DNA of 64,000 bases. Origin: Rouxiella badensis (GTDB taxonomy: Bacteria > Pseudomonadota > Gammaproteobacteria > Enterobacterales > Enterobacteriaceae). How positions within the stretch are numbered: the first letter of the stretch is position 1; every line of letters begins with the position of its first letter. Shown here piece by piece: positions 34,643 to 43,888 of this stretch. The translations under genes were made by a program, and so were the position numbers. Below the pieces are notes generated by a model. That model saw nothing but the letters and a program-made list of their open reading frames with translations. It ran no database searches and was not told the DNA's origin. The stretch covers positions 124,001 to 188,000 of the forward strand of contig NZ_MRWE01000003.1 in NCBI RefSeq assembly GCF_002093665.1, in the 5' to 3' direction.

Positions 34643-35314
34643 ATGACGACTGACACCTTAAAACCACGCCGTGGTCGTCCGCCAAAGGCCGGACGTGAAA
34701 ACGCAGACACCCGCGAAACGCTGATCCGCAGCGGTACCGCTGTCCTCACAGAACAAGGCTTTGCCGCCGCCGGCATCGACGGCATCCTCCGTCAGGTCGG
34801 CGTTCCTAAAGGCTCTTTCTACTACTATTTCGACAGTAAAGAGTCCTTCGGTCAGGCAATTATCGAAAACTACGCGCAGTTTTTTGCTCATCGGCTGGAC
34901 AAAAGCCTGCTTGACGAAAGCCTCACTCCGCTGCAACGCCTTCAGGCGTTCGTCAATCACGCCGCAGAGGGCATGGCGAAATACGCCTTCACGCGCGGCT
35001 GCCTGGTAGGAAATCTGGGGCAGGAAATCGCCAATCTTCCAGTGAACTACCGTGAACAGCTGATAACTATCCTGCAAAGTTGGGAACGGCGCGTGAGTCA
35101 GTGTCTGGCCCAGGCGCAACAACGCGGCGAGCTCTCGACTGAGGCCGACTGCGACACGCTGGCCGCCTATTTCTGGGCCGGTTGGGAGGGCGCGGTAATG
35201 CGCGCCAAGCTCAACGGCAATGCGATGCCGTTGCATAACTTTATCCGCTATTTCCTTGCCGGGCTGCCCAAGCCGCCTGCCGATACCTTTCCTTCTGGAG
35301 CCGACAATGTTTAA
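34643..35314 (+). CDS. acuR: TetR-family repressor (AcuR-like)
   Basis: Repressor of 223 residues. The basic N-terminus PRRGRPPKAGRENADTRETLIRSGTAVLTEQGFAAAGIDGILRQVGVPKGSFYYYFDSKESFGQAII is the TetR helix-turn-helix. The ligand domain includes FTRGCLVGNLGQEIANLPVNYREQL, in which the CLxGNLGQE stretch is shared with AcuR and NemR relatives that sense acrylate or reactive aldehydes through cysteine or thioesters. Its stop lies 8 bp inside the next gene (acuI-like). The two are thus co-translated, as in acuR-acuI arrangements. Confidence 0.8.
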   Translation: MTTDTLKPRRGRPPKAGRENADTRETLIRSGTAVLTEQGFAAAGIDGILRQVGVPKGSFYYYFDSKESFGQAIIENYAQFFAHRLDKSLLDESLTPLQRLQAFVNHAAEGMAKYAFTRGCLVGNLGQEIANLPVNYREQLITILQSWERRVSQCLAQAQQRGELSTEADCDTLAAYFWAGWEGAVMRAKLNGNAMPLHNFIRYFLAGLPKPPADTFPSGADNV

Positions 35315-36296
35315 AGCCATTCTGATTGAGAAAAATGACGATCGCTATCAGGCCACGCTGAAAGCGCTGGATGACAGCAGCCTGCCCGAGGGCGAGGTGC
35401 TGGTTGATGTGCACTATTCCACGCTGAACTACAAGGATGGGCTGGCGATTACCGGCAGTGGCCCGATTGTACGCAGCTTCCCGATGGTGCCCGGTATCGA
35501 CTTCTCGGGTGTGGTAGCGAGAAGCCGCAACCCGCAGTTTTCGACGGGTGACCGAGTGTTGCTCAACGGCTGGGGATTCGGCGAAAAAGCCTGGGGTGGG
35601 CTGGCGCAAAAAGTCAGTATCGACGCCCAATACCTGACGCCGGTTCCTGCGGCACTCAGCCTAAAAGACAGCATGATTATCGGCACCGCGGGTTATACCG
35701 CCATGCTGGCCATCATCGCGCTTGAGAAAAATGGCCTTACGCCCGAGCAAGGACCGGTGCTGGTTACCGGAGCCAACGGCGGCGTCGGCAGCTTTGCCAT
35801 CGCGCTGCTCTCGCGGCTAGGCTATCAGGTCACGGCCTCGACCGGACGCCCCGATGAGGCCGCCTACCTGACCGAAAAACTGGGCGCCAGCGAAATCATC
35901 GATCGCCACACGCTGAGTGAGCCAGGCAAGCCGCTGCAAAAAGAACGTTGGGCTGCCGCCATTGATTCCGTGGGCAGCCACACGCTGGCCAATGTCTGCG
36001 CCAGCATCAAAGAAAATGGCACCGTCGCGGCCTGCGGCATGGCACAGGGGCTGGATTTCCCGGCCAGCGTCGCGCCGTTTATTCTGCGCAACGTGACGCT
36101 GGCGGGTATCAACAGCGTCACCCGCCCGGCAGAAGAACGCAGGATGGCATGGTCGCGACTGGCCGAACTGGTTGACTCGACCCTGCTTGAGACCGTGAGT
36201 CAGGAGATAACGCTTGAAGAGACTCTCGCTGCTGCCGAAAAGCTGATGAAAGGCGAGATTCGCGGACGCGTGGTGGTGCGGGTCAAAGAGGCCTAA
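35307..36296 (+). CDS. acuI: Acrylyl-CoA reductase (AcuI/YhdH-like MDR)
   Basis: Zinc-free medium-chain reductase of 329 residues from ATG 35307 (CTGGAG upstream); E. coli AcuI/YhdH has 324. MFKAILIEKNDDRYQATLKAL, DVHYSTLNYKDGLAITG, and the NADPH loop VLVTGANGGVGSFAIALLSRLGYQVTASTGRPDEAAYL are typical. It reduces acryloyl-CoA to propionyl-CoA and protects against acrylate. The start is 8 bp inside the end of the TetR gene. Its own repressor and enzyme therefore form an acrylate-defence unit. Confidence 0.92.
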   Translation: MFKAILIEKNDDRYQATLKALDDSSLPEGEVLVDVHYSTLNYKDGLAITGSGPIVRSFPMVPGIDFSGVVARSRNPQFSTGDRVLLNGWGFGEKAWGGLAQKVSIDAQYLTPVPAALSLKDSMIIGTAGYTAMLAIIALEKNGLTPEQGPVLVTGANGGVGSFAIALLSRLGYQVTASTGRPDEAAYLTEKLGASEIIDRHTLSEPGKPLQKERWAAAIDSVGSHTLANVCASIKENGTVAACGMAQGLDFPASVAPFILRNVTLAGINSVTRPAEERRMAWSRLAELVDSTLLETVSQEITLEETLAAAEKLMKGEIRGRVVVRVKEA

Positions 36297-36301
36297 AAAG
36301 G

Positions 36302-36334
36302 CAAAAAAAAACGGCGTGATAAACTATCACGCCG
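36302..36334 (-). terminator. Terminator of tyrB
   Basis: CGGCGTGATA at 36312-36321 and TATCACGCCG at 36325-36334 form a perfect stem with a 3-nt loop; on the minus strand a run of nine Ts follows. It also could stop acuI transcription only weakly. Confidence 0.93.
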
Positions 36335-36358
36335 AGATATTATCTTGACTGATAGCGA

Positions 36359-37552
36359 TTACTGTACGGCAGCAAACGCCGCGGCAACCTGTTCCACGTT
36401 GTGGTGATTCAGGCCGGCCATGCAAACACGGCCGCTGGCAATCAGGTACACGCCAAACTCTTCACGCAGTCTGTCAACCTGAGCGGCGCTGAAACCGGTG
36501 TAGCCGAACATCCCACGCTGTTGCAGCAGATAGTCGAAATCGCGACCCGGCAGGGCTTTCTTCAGGCTGTTTACCAGCACCTGACGCATTTCGATAATAC
36601 GTGTGCGCATGGTTTCAACTTCTGCCAGCCACTGTGCCTTCAGCGCAGCGTCATTCAGCACGGTCTCAACCACTTTTGCGCCAAAGTTTGGCGGGCTTGA
36701 GTAGTTGCGACGTACGGTCGCTTTCAGCTGACCCAGCACGCGGCCCGACGCTTCGCTGTTTTCACAGACCACGGACAGTCCACCCACGCGCTCGCCGTAC
36801 AGCGAGAAGATTTTAGAGAACGAGTTGCTGACCAGCATGTTCACGCCCGCAGCAGCCATCGCGCGAATCGCGTAGGCGTCTTCATTCATGCCATCGCCAA
36901 AGCCCTGATAGGCAATGTCGAGGAACGGAATGAGTTCACGCTGCTTCACCAGCTCAATCACCTGGTCCCACTGGGACTGCGTCAAATCAGAACCGGTCGG
37001 GTTATGGCAGCAAGGGTGCAACAGCACGATGCTTTGCGCGGGCAGGGTCTGCAGGGTATCGATCATACCGGCAAAGTTAACGCCCAGCTTTTCGGCATCA
37101 AAGTAAGGATAGGTGTGCACCTTGAAACCTGCGCCAGCGAAAATCGCGACGTGGTTGTCCCAGGTCGGATTACTGACCCAAACTTCTGAATTTGGGAAGT
37201 AGTGCTTCAGGAAGTCAGCACCCACTTTCAACGCACCCGAGCCACCCACGGTCTGAATAGTGGCGATACGCTGCTGCTGCAGTGCGGTATGTTCAGCACC
37301 AAACAACAGTTTCTGGATGCTGCTGCGATAGCCTGCAAGGCCTTCCATCGGCAGATAAACCGAGGCGGTCTGAGGCTGCGCATTCAGTTGGTTTTCAGCG
37401 GCTTCGACAGCACCAAGCTGTGGGATAATCCCTTTATCGTCGTAATACAGACCGATACTCAGGTTGACCTTTTTCTCTCTCGGATCGTTCTTGAAGCTTT
37501 CCATCAGCGACAGAATTGGGTCACCGGCATAAGCATCAACATGTTGGAACAC
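36359..37552 (-). CDS. tyrB: Aromatic-amino-acid aminotransferase
   Basis: PLP enzyme of 397 residues, the length of E. coli TyrB. N-terminal [65 protein letters not shown], and the PLP-lysine motif [21 protein letters not shown] (Lys near residue 247) are characteristic. It makes tyrosine, phenylalanine and leucine from their keto acids with glutamate. AAGGAGAAAT precedes the ATG. Next to it lies alr in E. coli; here three extra genes (YitT, Lrp type, PheC-like) separate them. I did not find a clear TyrR box. Confidence 0.96.
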   Translation of the reverse strand: MFQHVDAYAGDPILSLMESFKNDPREKKVNLSIGLYYDDKGIIPQLGAVEAAENQLNAQPQTASVYLPMEGLAGYRSSIQKLLFGAEHTALQQQRIATIQTVGGSGALKVGADFLKHYFPNSEVWVSNPTWDNHVAIFAGAGFKVHTYPYFDAEKLGVNFAGMIDTLQTLPAQSIVLLHPCCHNPTGSDLTQSQWDQVIELVKQRELIPFLDIAYQGFGDGMNEDAYAIRAMAAAGVNMLVSNSFSKIFSLYGERVGGLSVVCENSEASGRVLGQLKATVRRNYSSPPNFGAKVVETVLNDAALKAQWLAEVETMRTRIIEMRQVLVNSLKKALPGRDFDYLLQQRGMFGYTGFSAAQVDRLREEFGVYLIASGRVCMAGLNHHNVEQVAAAFAAVQ

Positions 37553-37680
37553 GGTATATTTCTCCTTGGAATTGTATCTTGGACAAGCGTCAGAGCCCGG
37601 TTCAAGGGGATCTGTTATGTCGAAGCACCGACTTTTACTGCTGTTTTTATTATCACGTAGACTAACAAATATCGCTCAAC

Positions 37681-37705
37681 AAGATCACATTAATGTTGTG
37701 ATCTT
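37681..37705. other. Hairpin between YitT gene and tyrB
   Basis: AAGATCACA at 37681-37689 pairs perfectly with TGTGATCTT at 37697-37705, loop 7 nt. Ts follow on the plus strand but no plus-strand gene enters here. On the minus strand it lies directly after the YitT stop. It may end the YitT transcript or stabilise it. Confidence 0.5.
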
Positions 37706-37706
37706 T

Positions 37707-38327
37707 TTAAACCCTATAGCGGCCCGGACGGTGGTTCATCGCGATGATCAGATTCAGCACGAACGCGCCAAGAATCGAGGCGATCAGCATCGGAATACTC
37801 ACCACAAACAGCGACGCAAGCACTATCACGAAATCCACGCCCATCTGCAGTTTACCGGCGCGAATGCCGTATTTGTCCTGCAAATACAGCGAGAGGATAT
37901 TCATGCCGCCCAGGCTCGCCTTGTGGCGGAACAGCACGATAAATCCCATTCCCATGATAACGTTACCGAAAAGCACCGCATAAAAAGGCTCGAGATGGTC
38001 GAAATGGATGAAGAGCGGATGCAGACTGGTGAATAAGGAAACCAGTGCCACGGCGCAAAACGTCTTGATAGTGAATGGCCAGCCCATGCGACGGATCGAG
38101 AGCCAGTAAAACGGCAGATTAATGGTGAAAAACACTGCGCCAAAGGAGTAATGCGTCAGATAGTGAATCAGAAATGCCATGCCCGCGGTGCTCCCGGTCA
38201 ATGCGCCCGACTGGCGTAACATCATCACGCCAAAAGAGACCATCAGGGTGCCCATAAGAATGGCCAGCACGTCTTCGAGCCAGGTATGCTCAACGCGAGG
38301 CTGTGTGATGCTGTCGATGTTATCCAT
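37707..38327 (-). CDS. YitT-family membrane protein
   Basis: Membrane protein of 206 residues from ATG 38327 (AGGCATTCT before it); the longer frame to 38444 adds an unlikely N-terminus. Five hydrophobic segments: VLAILMGTLMVSFGVMML, TGSTAGMAFLIHYLTHY (a substrate-site-like GSTAGMA motif), GAVFFTINLPFYWLSI, FCAVALVSLFTSL, and NVIMGMGFIVLFRHKASLGGMNILSLYLQDKYG. This is the DUF161/YitT_membrane family of unknown transport function. It lies 154 bp upstream of tyrB on the same strand. Confidence 0.82.
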   Translation of the reverse strand: MDNIDSITQPRVEHTWLEDVLAILMGTLMVSFGVMMLRQSGALTGSTAGMAFLIHYLTHYSFGAVFFTINLPFYWLSIRRMGWPFTIKTFCAVALVSLFTSLHPLFIHFDHLEPFYAVLFGNVIMGMGFIVLFRHKASLGGMNILSLYLQDKYGIRAGKLQMGVDFVIVLASLFVVSIPMLIASILGAFVLNLIIAMNHRPGRYRV

Positions 38328-38604
38328 AGAATGCCTGTCGCCTATAAAAATAAAAATGCCGTGCGGGCTATGCATGCCCGCTGGGATCGCTGAATTTTTA
38401 TAGATAATTAACGACAGCACGCAAGAAGGCAATCGTTTTCGCACAAATCAACCACAATAAATCGTAATTTTACTCAACTCACGCAAATTTTGGTTTTAAG
38501 TGGATATTTTCGTGCATAAAACGCGTTAATAATGCACCAGGTTAGTGAAATTGCACCAATCTGGTTCATCTTCAGGCTACCGGTAGTCGGCTTAATATTC
38601 TCTG

Positions 38605-39072
38605 CTAAGCCGGGGTCGTCAGCAGGCCATTCTCTTTTATACGATTCAGCACCACGGAGGTTTTAATATGGGCAACGCTTTTGTGGACTGAGAGAATATG
38701 GCTTATCAAAGTGCTTAAACCCGCTAAGTCTGCCACCGCAACCTTCAACAAATAGTCGGCATCACCGGTCGTTTTATAAGCATCGATGACCGCATCCACC
38801 TGCTCCAGCATTTTATGAAAATCTTCAACATTTTCAGGCAAATGATTGATTAACCTAATTTCTATCAGGCCAATCATGCCCAACCCCAGCGCCTCGGGCG
38901 CAAGACGGGCGTGATAGCCCATGATCATCTGTTGCTGTTCGAGGCCTATTCTTCTGCGCGAACACTGGGACGCAGACAGCCCCACAATTTCGCTGAGTTC
39001 CTGGTTGGTTAACCTGCCGTTAGCCTGTAATAAGGTCAAGATTTTCAAGTCGTAATCATCAATGCTGTACAT
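38605..39072 (-). CDS. Lrp/AsnC-family regulator
   Basis: Regulator of 155 residues. N-terminal helix-turn-helix: MYSIDDYDLKILTLLQANGRLTNQELSEIVGLSASQCSRRRIGLEQQQMI. A RAM ligand domain follows (IGLIEIRLINHLPENVEDFHKMLEQVDAVIDAYKTTGDADYLLKVAVADLAGLSTLISHILSVHKSVAHIKTSVVL). The divergent gene encodes a PheC-like periplasmic protein; an Lrp-type regulator beside it suggests response to an aromatic or other amino acid. The gap on its other side (38328-38604) is AT-rich and shows nothing definite. Confidence 0.9.
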   Translation of the reverse strand: MYSIDDYDLKILTLLQANGRLTNQELSEIVGLSASQCSRRRIGLEQQQMIMGYHARLAPEALGLGMIGLIEIRLINHLPENVEDFHKMLEQVDAVIDAYKTTGDADYLLKVAVADLAGLSTLISHILSVHKSVAHIKTSVVLNRIKENGLLTTPA

Positions 39073-39247
39073 GGCTGCTCACCTGCTTATCGATTTTATT
39101 CATAAACACACTACCAGTTTTTTTAGGGCCGAACTTTCCCTTTATGACGTGACGGGCGTTTTTTCCATTCAAACCTCTGTTTACTTTGCATTAACCCTGC
39201 CATTTTGGCGAATATGGATGCGCAGTTTTATCAAACAAGGAAAAATA

Positions 39248-40036
39248 ATGAAAAAGATGCTTCTGACCCTTAGCCTGCTGATAGCAGGAACCGCTGCGGC
39301 GCAGGCTGAAGGCACCTCTTCCCATCTCGACAGAGTGCTGCAGAAAGGCTCCCTCAACGTTTGCACCACCGGTGACTACAAGCCTTATACCTATTTACGC
39401 CCGGACGGACAGTATGAGGGGATAGACGTCGCCATGGCGCAGTCACTGGCCGCAAGCCTCGGGGTGAAGGTCAACTGGGTAAAAACCACCTGGAAAACAA
39501 TGATGGACGATATGACCTCAAACCGGTGCGATATCGCCATGGGGGGCATTTCCGTCACACTGCCACGCCAGCAGAAAGCCTGGTTTGCCAACGTGCTCGA
39601 TCAGGATGGCAAAATCCCTTTGGTACGCTGCGAAGATGCGCATAAATATCAGACCATTACCCAATTAAACCGACCTGAAGTACGCCTTCTCGAACCGGCC
39701 GGCGGCACCAATGAAGCCTTTGTACACGCCTATCTGCCGCAGGCCCATCTCGAGCTCTCGCATGACAATCTGGCTATCTTCCAGCGGTTAGTCGACAAAA
39801 AAGCTGACGTGATGGTCACCGACGCCTCGGAGGCGCTGTTCCAGCAGAAACACTATCCGAAACTGTGCGCAGTCAACCCTAAAAAGCCGTTACAGTATGG
39901 CGAGAAGGCCTACCTGCTGCCGAAGGATGATATTAGCTGGAAGATGTACGTCGATCAGTGGCTGCATCTGAGCAAGGCTAACGGCGATTATCAAAAGATC
40001 ATTGGCCAATGGCTGGCGTCAGGCAAGAAGTCCTGA
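39248..40036 (+). CDS. Periplasmic cyclohexadienyl dehydratase-like protein (PheC family)
   Basis: Secreted protein of 262 residues from ATG 39248 (AAGGAAAAATA before it); the frame from 39062 would bury the signal peptide. Signal peptide residues 1-21 (MKKMLLTLSLLIAGTAAAQA). The rest aligns by eye with Pseudomonas PheC: SSHLDRVLQKGSLNVCTTGDYKPYTY, EGIDVAMAQSLAASLGVKV, CDIAMGGISVTLPRQQKAWF, the PAGGTNEAF block at 150-158, and EALFQQKHYPKLCAVNPKKPLQYGEKAYLLPKDD. PheC converts prephenate or arogenate to phenylpyruvate or phenylalanine in the periplasm. PheC evolved from amino-acid-binding proteins, so a pure binding role is the alternative. tyrB lies nearby; the Lrp regulator is divergent. Confidence 0.78.
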   Translation: MKKMLLTLSLLIAGTAAAQAEGTSSHLDRVLQKGSLNVCTTGDYKPYTYLRPDGQYEGIDVAMAQSLAASLGVKVNWVKTTWKTMMDDMTSNRCDIAMGGISVTLPRQQKAWFANVLDQDGKIPLVRCEDAHKYQTITQLNRPEVRLLEPAGGTNEAFVHAYLPQAHLELSHDNLAIFQRLVDKKADVMVTDASEALFQQKHYPKLCAVNPKKPLQYGEKAYLLPKDDISWKMYVDQWLHLSKANGDYQKIIGQWLASGKKS

Positions 40037-40042
40037 AACAGA

Positions 40043-40070
40043 AAGGGCCGCTGAGAATGGGGCGGCCCTT
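40043..40070. terminator. Hairpin between convergent pheC-like and alr genes
   Basis: AAGGGCCGC at 40043-40051 pairs with GCGGCCCTT at 40062-40070, loop 10 nt. The minus-strand side continues TCTGTTTC, a weak T-rich tail, so it mainly serves alr. Confidence 0.65.
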
Positions 40071-40076
40071 GAAGCG

Positions 40077-41156
40077 TTAGTCGCCCGTGTAGGTACGAAC
40101 GACCCTTGAGGTAAGCGTGGTGATGAGCTCGTAGGCGCTAATACCGGTGGCAGCCGCGATGCGTTCAACCGGCAACGCGGGCCCCCATAGAATTGCCTCG
40201 TCACCAACCTGGTCCTGCGCGTTGGGTCCTAAATCAACCGAGAGCATGTCCATCGAGACACGACCGACTATCGGCACACTACGGCCGTTGACCAAAACGG
40301 GTGTACCGCTTGGCGCACTGCGCGGATATCCGTCGCCATACCCGATAGCGACCACGCCTAAACGCGTGTCGCGTGGGCTTACCCAGGTGGCGCCGTAACC
40401 CACCGGCTCTCCTGCACGATGTTCACGTACCGCTATCAGGCTCGAGGTCAGCGTCATCGCTGGACGACAACCGTATTCTCTCGCTTCGGTACTGGCCATC
40501 GGCGATACGCCATAAAGGATAATGCCTGGACGCACCAGATCCAGATGGCTCGCAGGCCACAGCAGCGTACCGCCCGAGGCCGCAATCGACTTTATGCCCG
40601 GTTTAGCCTGGGCAAACGCCTGAAAGCACTGAAGCTGCTTCAGGGTGTAATCATTTTCAGGCTCGTCTGCACAGCTGAAGTGACTCATCATATTCACCGG
40701 CTGAATCACATTGGCGCACTGGCTGAGACGCTGATAGAACGCTTCGGCGTTCTCCGGCAACACGCCCAAACGGTGCATGCCGGTGTCGAGTTTCATCCAT
40801 ACCTTAAGCGGCGCACTCAGCTGCGCGCGCTCGAGCGCCTCAAGCTGCTCAACGCTGTGCACCGCCGTATCCAGACCATTTGCTACCAGCAGAGGTAAAT
40901 CCTCGGCGGAGAAAAAACCTTCCAGCAATAAAATCGGCTTGAGAATACCGCCAGCACGCAGCGCCAGCGCCTCGCTCAAACGGGCCACGCCATAACAATC
41001 GGCATCCTGCAAACTGCGCGCCGCCTCAAGCAGCCCGTGCCCATAGGCGTTTGCTTTTACTACTGCCACCACCCGACTCTGCGGCGCAATATGCCTAATG
41101 CGCTGTAAATTATGACGCAGGGCGCTGCTATCAATCACAGCCGTAGCCGCCTTCAT
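40077..41156 (-). CDS. alr: Alanine racemase
   Basis: PLP enzyme of 359 residues, equal to E. coli Alr. The lysine that binds PLP is Lys34 in [13 protein letters not shown]. The opposite-face Tyr lies in the GYGATW stretch near residue 255. [10 protein letters not shown] is the C-terminal family motif. Alr makes D-alanine for peptidoglycan. It lies downstream of dnaB on the same strand with 89 bp between, as in E. coli. Confidence 0.96.
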   Translation of the reverse strand: MKAATAVIDSSALRHNLQRIRHIAPQSRVVAVVKANAYGHGLLEAARSLQDADCYGVARLSEALALRAGGILKPILLLEGFFSAEDLPLLVANGLDTAVHSVEQLEALERAQLSAPLKVWMKLDTGMHRLGVLPENAEAFYQRLSQCANVIQPVNMMSHFSCADEPENDYTLKQLQCFQAFAQAKPGIKSIAASGGTLLWPASHLDLVRPGIILYGVSPMASTEAREYGCRPAMTLTSSLIAVREHRAGEPVGYGATWVSPRDTRLGVVAIGYGDGYPRSAPSGTPVLVNGRSVPIVGRVSMDMLSVDLGPNAQDQVGDEAILWGPALPVERIAAATGISAYELITTLTSRVVRTYTGD

Positions 41157-41245
41157 TGCGTGTCCTTATGAAGAAATTGATGAAAAGGTTTTAGCTTGTT
41201 CTTTTAACTCGAAATCAGGGGCAAGCACGCTAGCCAGCCTAAGCA

Positions 41246-42655
41246 TTAGTCTTCGTCGTATTGCGGGCCGCCGTAGTTATCGAATCGCGACCACTGACCG
41301 TTAAATGTGAGGCGAACCGTGCCTATCGGACCGTTACGCTGTTTGCCGAGAATGATTTGCGCGATCCCCTTTTCTTCGCTGTTGTCGTGATAGACCTCGT
41401 CGCGATAGATAAACATGATCAAGTCGGCGTCCTGCTCGATGGAACCAGATTCACGGAGGTCGGAGTTGACCGGGCGCTTATCGGCACGCTGCTCCAGGCT
41501 TCGGTTCAGCTGAGAAAGCGCCACCACCGGCACCTGCAGCTCTTTCGCCAACGCCTTGAGCGAGCGTGAAATCTCGGCGATTTCCAGGGTACGGTTGTCA
41601 GACAGAGAAGGCACGCGCATCAGTTGAAGGTAGTCAATCATGATGAGGCTCAGGCCGCCGTGCTCACGGAAGATACGGCGCGCACGTGAACGTACCTCGG
41701 TTGGCGTCAGGCCGGAGGAGTCATCGATATACATGTTACGTTTTTCGAGCAGGATCCCCATGGTGCTGGAAATACGCGCCCAGTCTTCATCGTCAAGCTG
41801 ACCGGTACGGATACGGGTCTGGTCAACGCGGGACAGCGAGGCCAGCATACGCATCATCAGTTGATCGCCGGGCATCTCGAGGCTGAAGATAAGCACCGGT
41901 TTTTCCTGCATCATCGCGGCGTTTTCGCACAGGTTCATGGCGAAGGTGGTTTTACCCATCGACGGACGAGCTGCGACGATGATTAAGTCGGACTTCTGCA
42001 AGCCAGCCGTTTTCTTGTCGAGATCGCTATAGCCGGTCGACACGCCGGTTACGCCGTCGTGTGGGCGTTGGAACAGCTCTTCGATACGCGCAACGGTGCT
42101 TTCCAGAATGCGGTCGACGCTTTTCGGGCCTTCATCTTTATTGGCGCGGCTTTCTGCAATCTGAAAGACGCGGGACTCGGCCAGGTCCAGCAGGTCTTCG
42201 CTGCTGCGGCCCTGCGGATCGTAACCCGCATCGGCAATTTCGTTAGCAACAGAAATCATCTCGCGCACAACTGCACGTTCACGCACGATGTCGGCATATG
42301 CGCCGATGTTTGCCGCACTTGGCGTATTTTTTGACAGCTCTGCCAGATAGGCAAAACCGCCCACCGAGTCCAGATCCCCTTTCTGCTCGAGAGACTCTGA
42401 CAGCGTGATAAGGTCGATAGGCTTACTCATCTCGAGCAATCGCTGCATCTCGGTGAAAATCAGGCGATGCGGACGGCTGAAGAAGTCATTGCTGACCACG
42501 CGTTCGGCGACGTTGTCCCAGCGTTCGTTGTCCAGCATCAGGCCACCCAGCACAGACTGCTCGGCCTCCAAAGAGTGTGGCGGAAGCTTTAGCCCTTCCA
42601 TCTGACGATCGCGTGGTTCGTTCGGTTTGTTGGTTGGTTTGTTGTTTCCGGCCAT
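41246..42655 (-). CDS. dnaB: Replicative DNA helicase
   Basis: Hexameric 5'-3' helicase of 469 residues from ATG 42655 (AGGAAAGC before it); E. coli DnaB has 471. The in-frame extension to 42787 is not conserved. The N-terminal primase-interacting domain (LPPHSLEAEQSVLGGLMLDNERWDNVAERV) is followed by the RecA-like core with Walker A ARPSMGKTTFAMNLC, Walker B LIMIDYLQLMR, and VVALSQLNRSLEQRADKRPVNSDLRESGSIEQDADLIMFIYRDE. It is loaded by DnaC/DnaA at oriC and drives the replication fork. Confidence 0.97.
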   Translation of the reverse strand: MAGNNKPTNKPNEPRDRQMEGLKLPPHSLEAEQSVLGGLMLDNERWDNVAERVVSNDFFSRPHRLIFTEMQRLLEMSKPIDLITLSESLEQKGDLDSVGGFAYLAELSKNTPSAANIGAYADIVRERAVVREMISVANEIADAGYDPQGRSSEDLLDLAESRVFQIAESRANKDEGPKSVDRILESTVARIEELFQRPHDGVTGVSTGYSDLDKKTAGLQKSDLIIVAARPSMGKTTFAMNLCENAAMMQEKPVLIFSLEMPGDQLMMRMLASLSRVDQTRIRTGQLDDEDWARISSTMGILLEKRNMYIDDSSGLTPTEVRSRARRIFREHGGLSLIMIDYLQLMRVPSLSDNRTLEIAEISRSLKALAKELQVPVVALSQLNRSLEQRADKRPVNSDLRESGSIEQDADLIMFIYRDEVYHDNSEEKGIAQIILGKQRNGPIGTVRLTFNGQWSRFDNYGGPQYDED

Positions 42656-42860
42656 GGGTAAATGCTTTCCTACTATGAATAACTGGCTTGGCAGAGCTTG
42701 CGTGAGGTTCGAGGTGAACCCTGATAACGCGTCAGTATACCGAATTATAATTCCTTGTGATGCCTCATTTCCAAACGGTCTTAGCACAGCACGTCCGTCA
42801 CTAGGAAAGGCAAATTAATTAGCGTAGGGTGAAATCCATCACTTAAAACGAGGAAAGAAA

Positions 42861-43847
42861 ATGGCTAAGCGTATCCAGTTCAGCGCAACAGGCGGTCCGG
42901 AAGTTTTAGAGTATGTTGATTTTGAACCTAAAGATCCCGCTGCGGGCGAAGTCCAGGTCGAGAACAAGGCGATTGGTATCAACTATATCGATACCTATGT
43001 GCGCAGCGGCCTCTATCCCGCGCCGCTGCCTTCCGGGCTAGGCAGCGAGGCGGCTGGTGTCGTGACCAAAGTGGGCACTGGAGTCAGCCATATCAAGGTC
43101 GGCGATCGCGTAGTTTATGCGCAGTCTTCACTGGGTGCCTACAGCGAGTATCACAACGTGCCTGCGCAGAAGGTTGCTGTCCTGCCTGAGGGCATCAGCT
43201 TTGAACAGGCCGCGGCCTCCTTCCTTAAAGGCCTGACCGTACAGTATTTATTCCGCCAGACCCATAAAATCAAAGCCGGTGATATCTTCCTGTTCCATGC
43301 CGCCGCCGGTGGCGTTGGGCTTATTGCCAGCCAGTGGGCCAAAGCGCTGGGGGCAAAACTGATTGGAACCGTCGGCTCTGACGAGAAAGCCGCACTGGCG
43401 AAAGAAGCCGGTGCATGGGCCACGATTAACTACCAGACTGAGGATATTGCTGCGCGCGTCGCTGAGCTGACACAGGGCGAAAAAGTCTCAGTGGTCTACG
43501 ATTCGGTTGGCAAGAGCACCTGGCTGGCTTCGCTCGACAGCCTCAAACGCCACGGTTTGCTGGTGAGTTTTGGTAATGCATCGGGTCCGGTGAAGGACGT
43601 CGATTTGGGCATTCTGAACCAGAAAGGCTCACTGTTTGTCACCCGCCCTTCTCTGAATGGCTATATCACAACGCAGGAAGAGCTGGCTGCGGCAAGCGAA
43701 GAGCTGTTCTCGCTAATTGCCAGCGATGCCATCAAGGTCGATGTCAAAGACGCACAGAAATTCCCGCTGTCACAGGCACGCAGAGCCCATGAGACGCTGG
43801 AAAGCCGCGCCACTACCGGCTCAAGCCTGCTCATTCCGGGTTCATAA
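42861..43847 (+). CDS. qor: Quinone oxidoreductase
   Basis: NADPH-dependent quinone reductase of 328 residues (E. coli Qor 327). MAKRIQFSATGGPEVLEYVDFEP, NYIDTYVRSGLYPAPLPSGLGSEAAGVV, and the NADPH-binding FLFHAAAGGVGLIASQWAKALGAKLIGTVGSDEK are typical; the zinc-binding residues of alcohol dehydrogenases are absent, as in Qor. CGAGGAAAGAAA precedes the ATG. dnaB is divergent. It reduces quinones by one-electron transfer. Confidence 0.95.
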   Translation: MAKRIQFSATGGPEVLEYVDFEPKDPAAGEVQVENKAIGINYIDTYVRSGLYPAPLPSGLGSEAAGVVTKVGTGVSHIKVGDRVVYAQSSLGAYSEYHNVPAQKVAVLPEGISFEQAAASFLKGLTVQYLFRQTHKIKAGDIFLFHAAAGGVGLIASQWAKALGAKLIGTVGSDEKAALAKEAGAWATINYQTEDIAARVAELTQGEKVSVVYDSVGKSTWLASLDSLKRHGLLVSFGNASGPVKDVDLGILNQKGSLFVTRPSLNGYITTQEELAAASEELFSLIASDAIKVDVKDAQKFPLSQARRAHETLESRATTGSSLLIPGS

Positions 43848-43860
43848 GTCTGTAAATGCA

Positions 43861-43888
43861 AAGAGGGCTCCGGTTAAGGAGCCCTCTT
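43861..43888 (+). terminator. Hairpin after qor
   Basis: AAGAGGGCTCC at 43861-43871 pairs perfectly with GGAGCCCTCTT at 43878-43888, loop 6 nt; the tail is weakly T-rich. It lies 13 bp after the qor stop. Confidence 0.8.

Noticed and set aside
42656-42787. N-terminal extension of dnaB
   Set aside because: A good ribosome site and family length favour ATG 42655.
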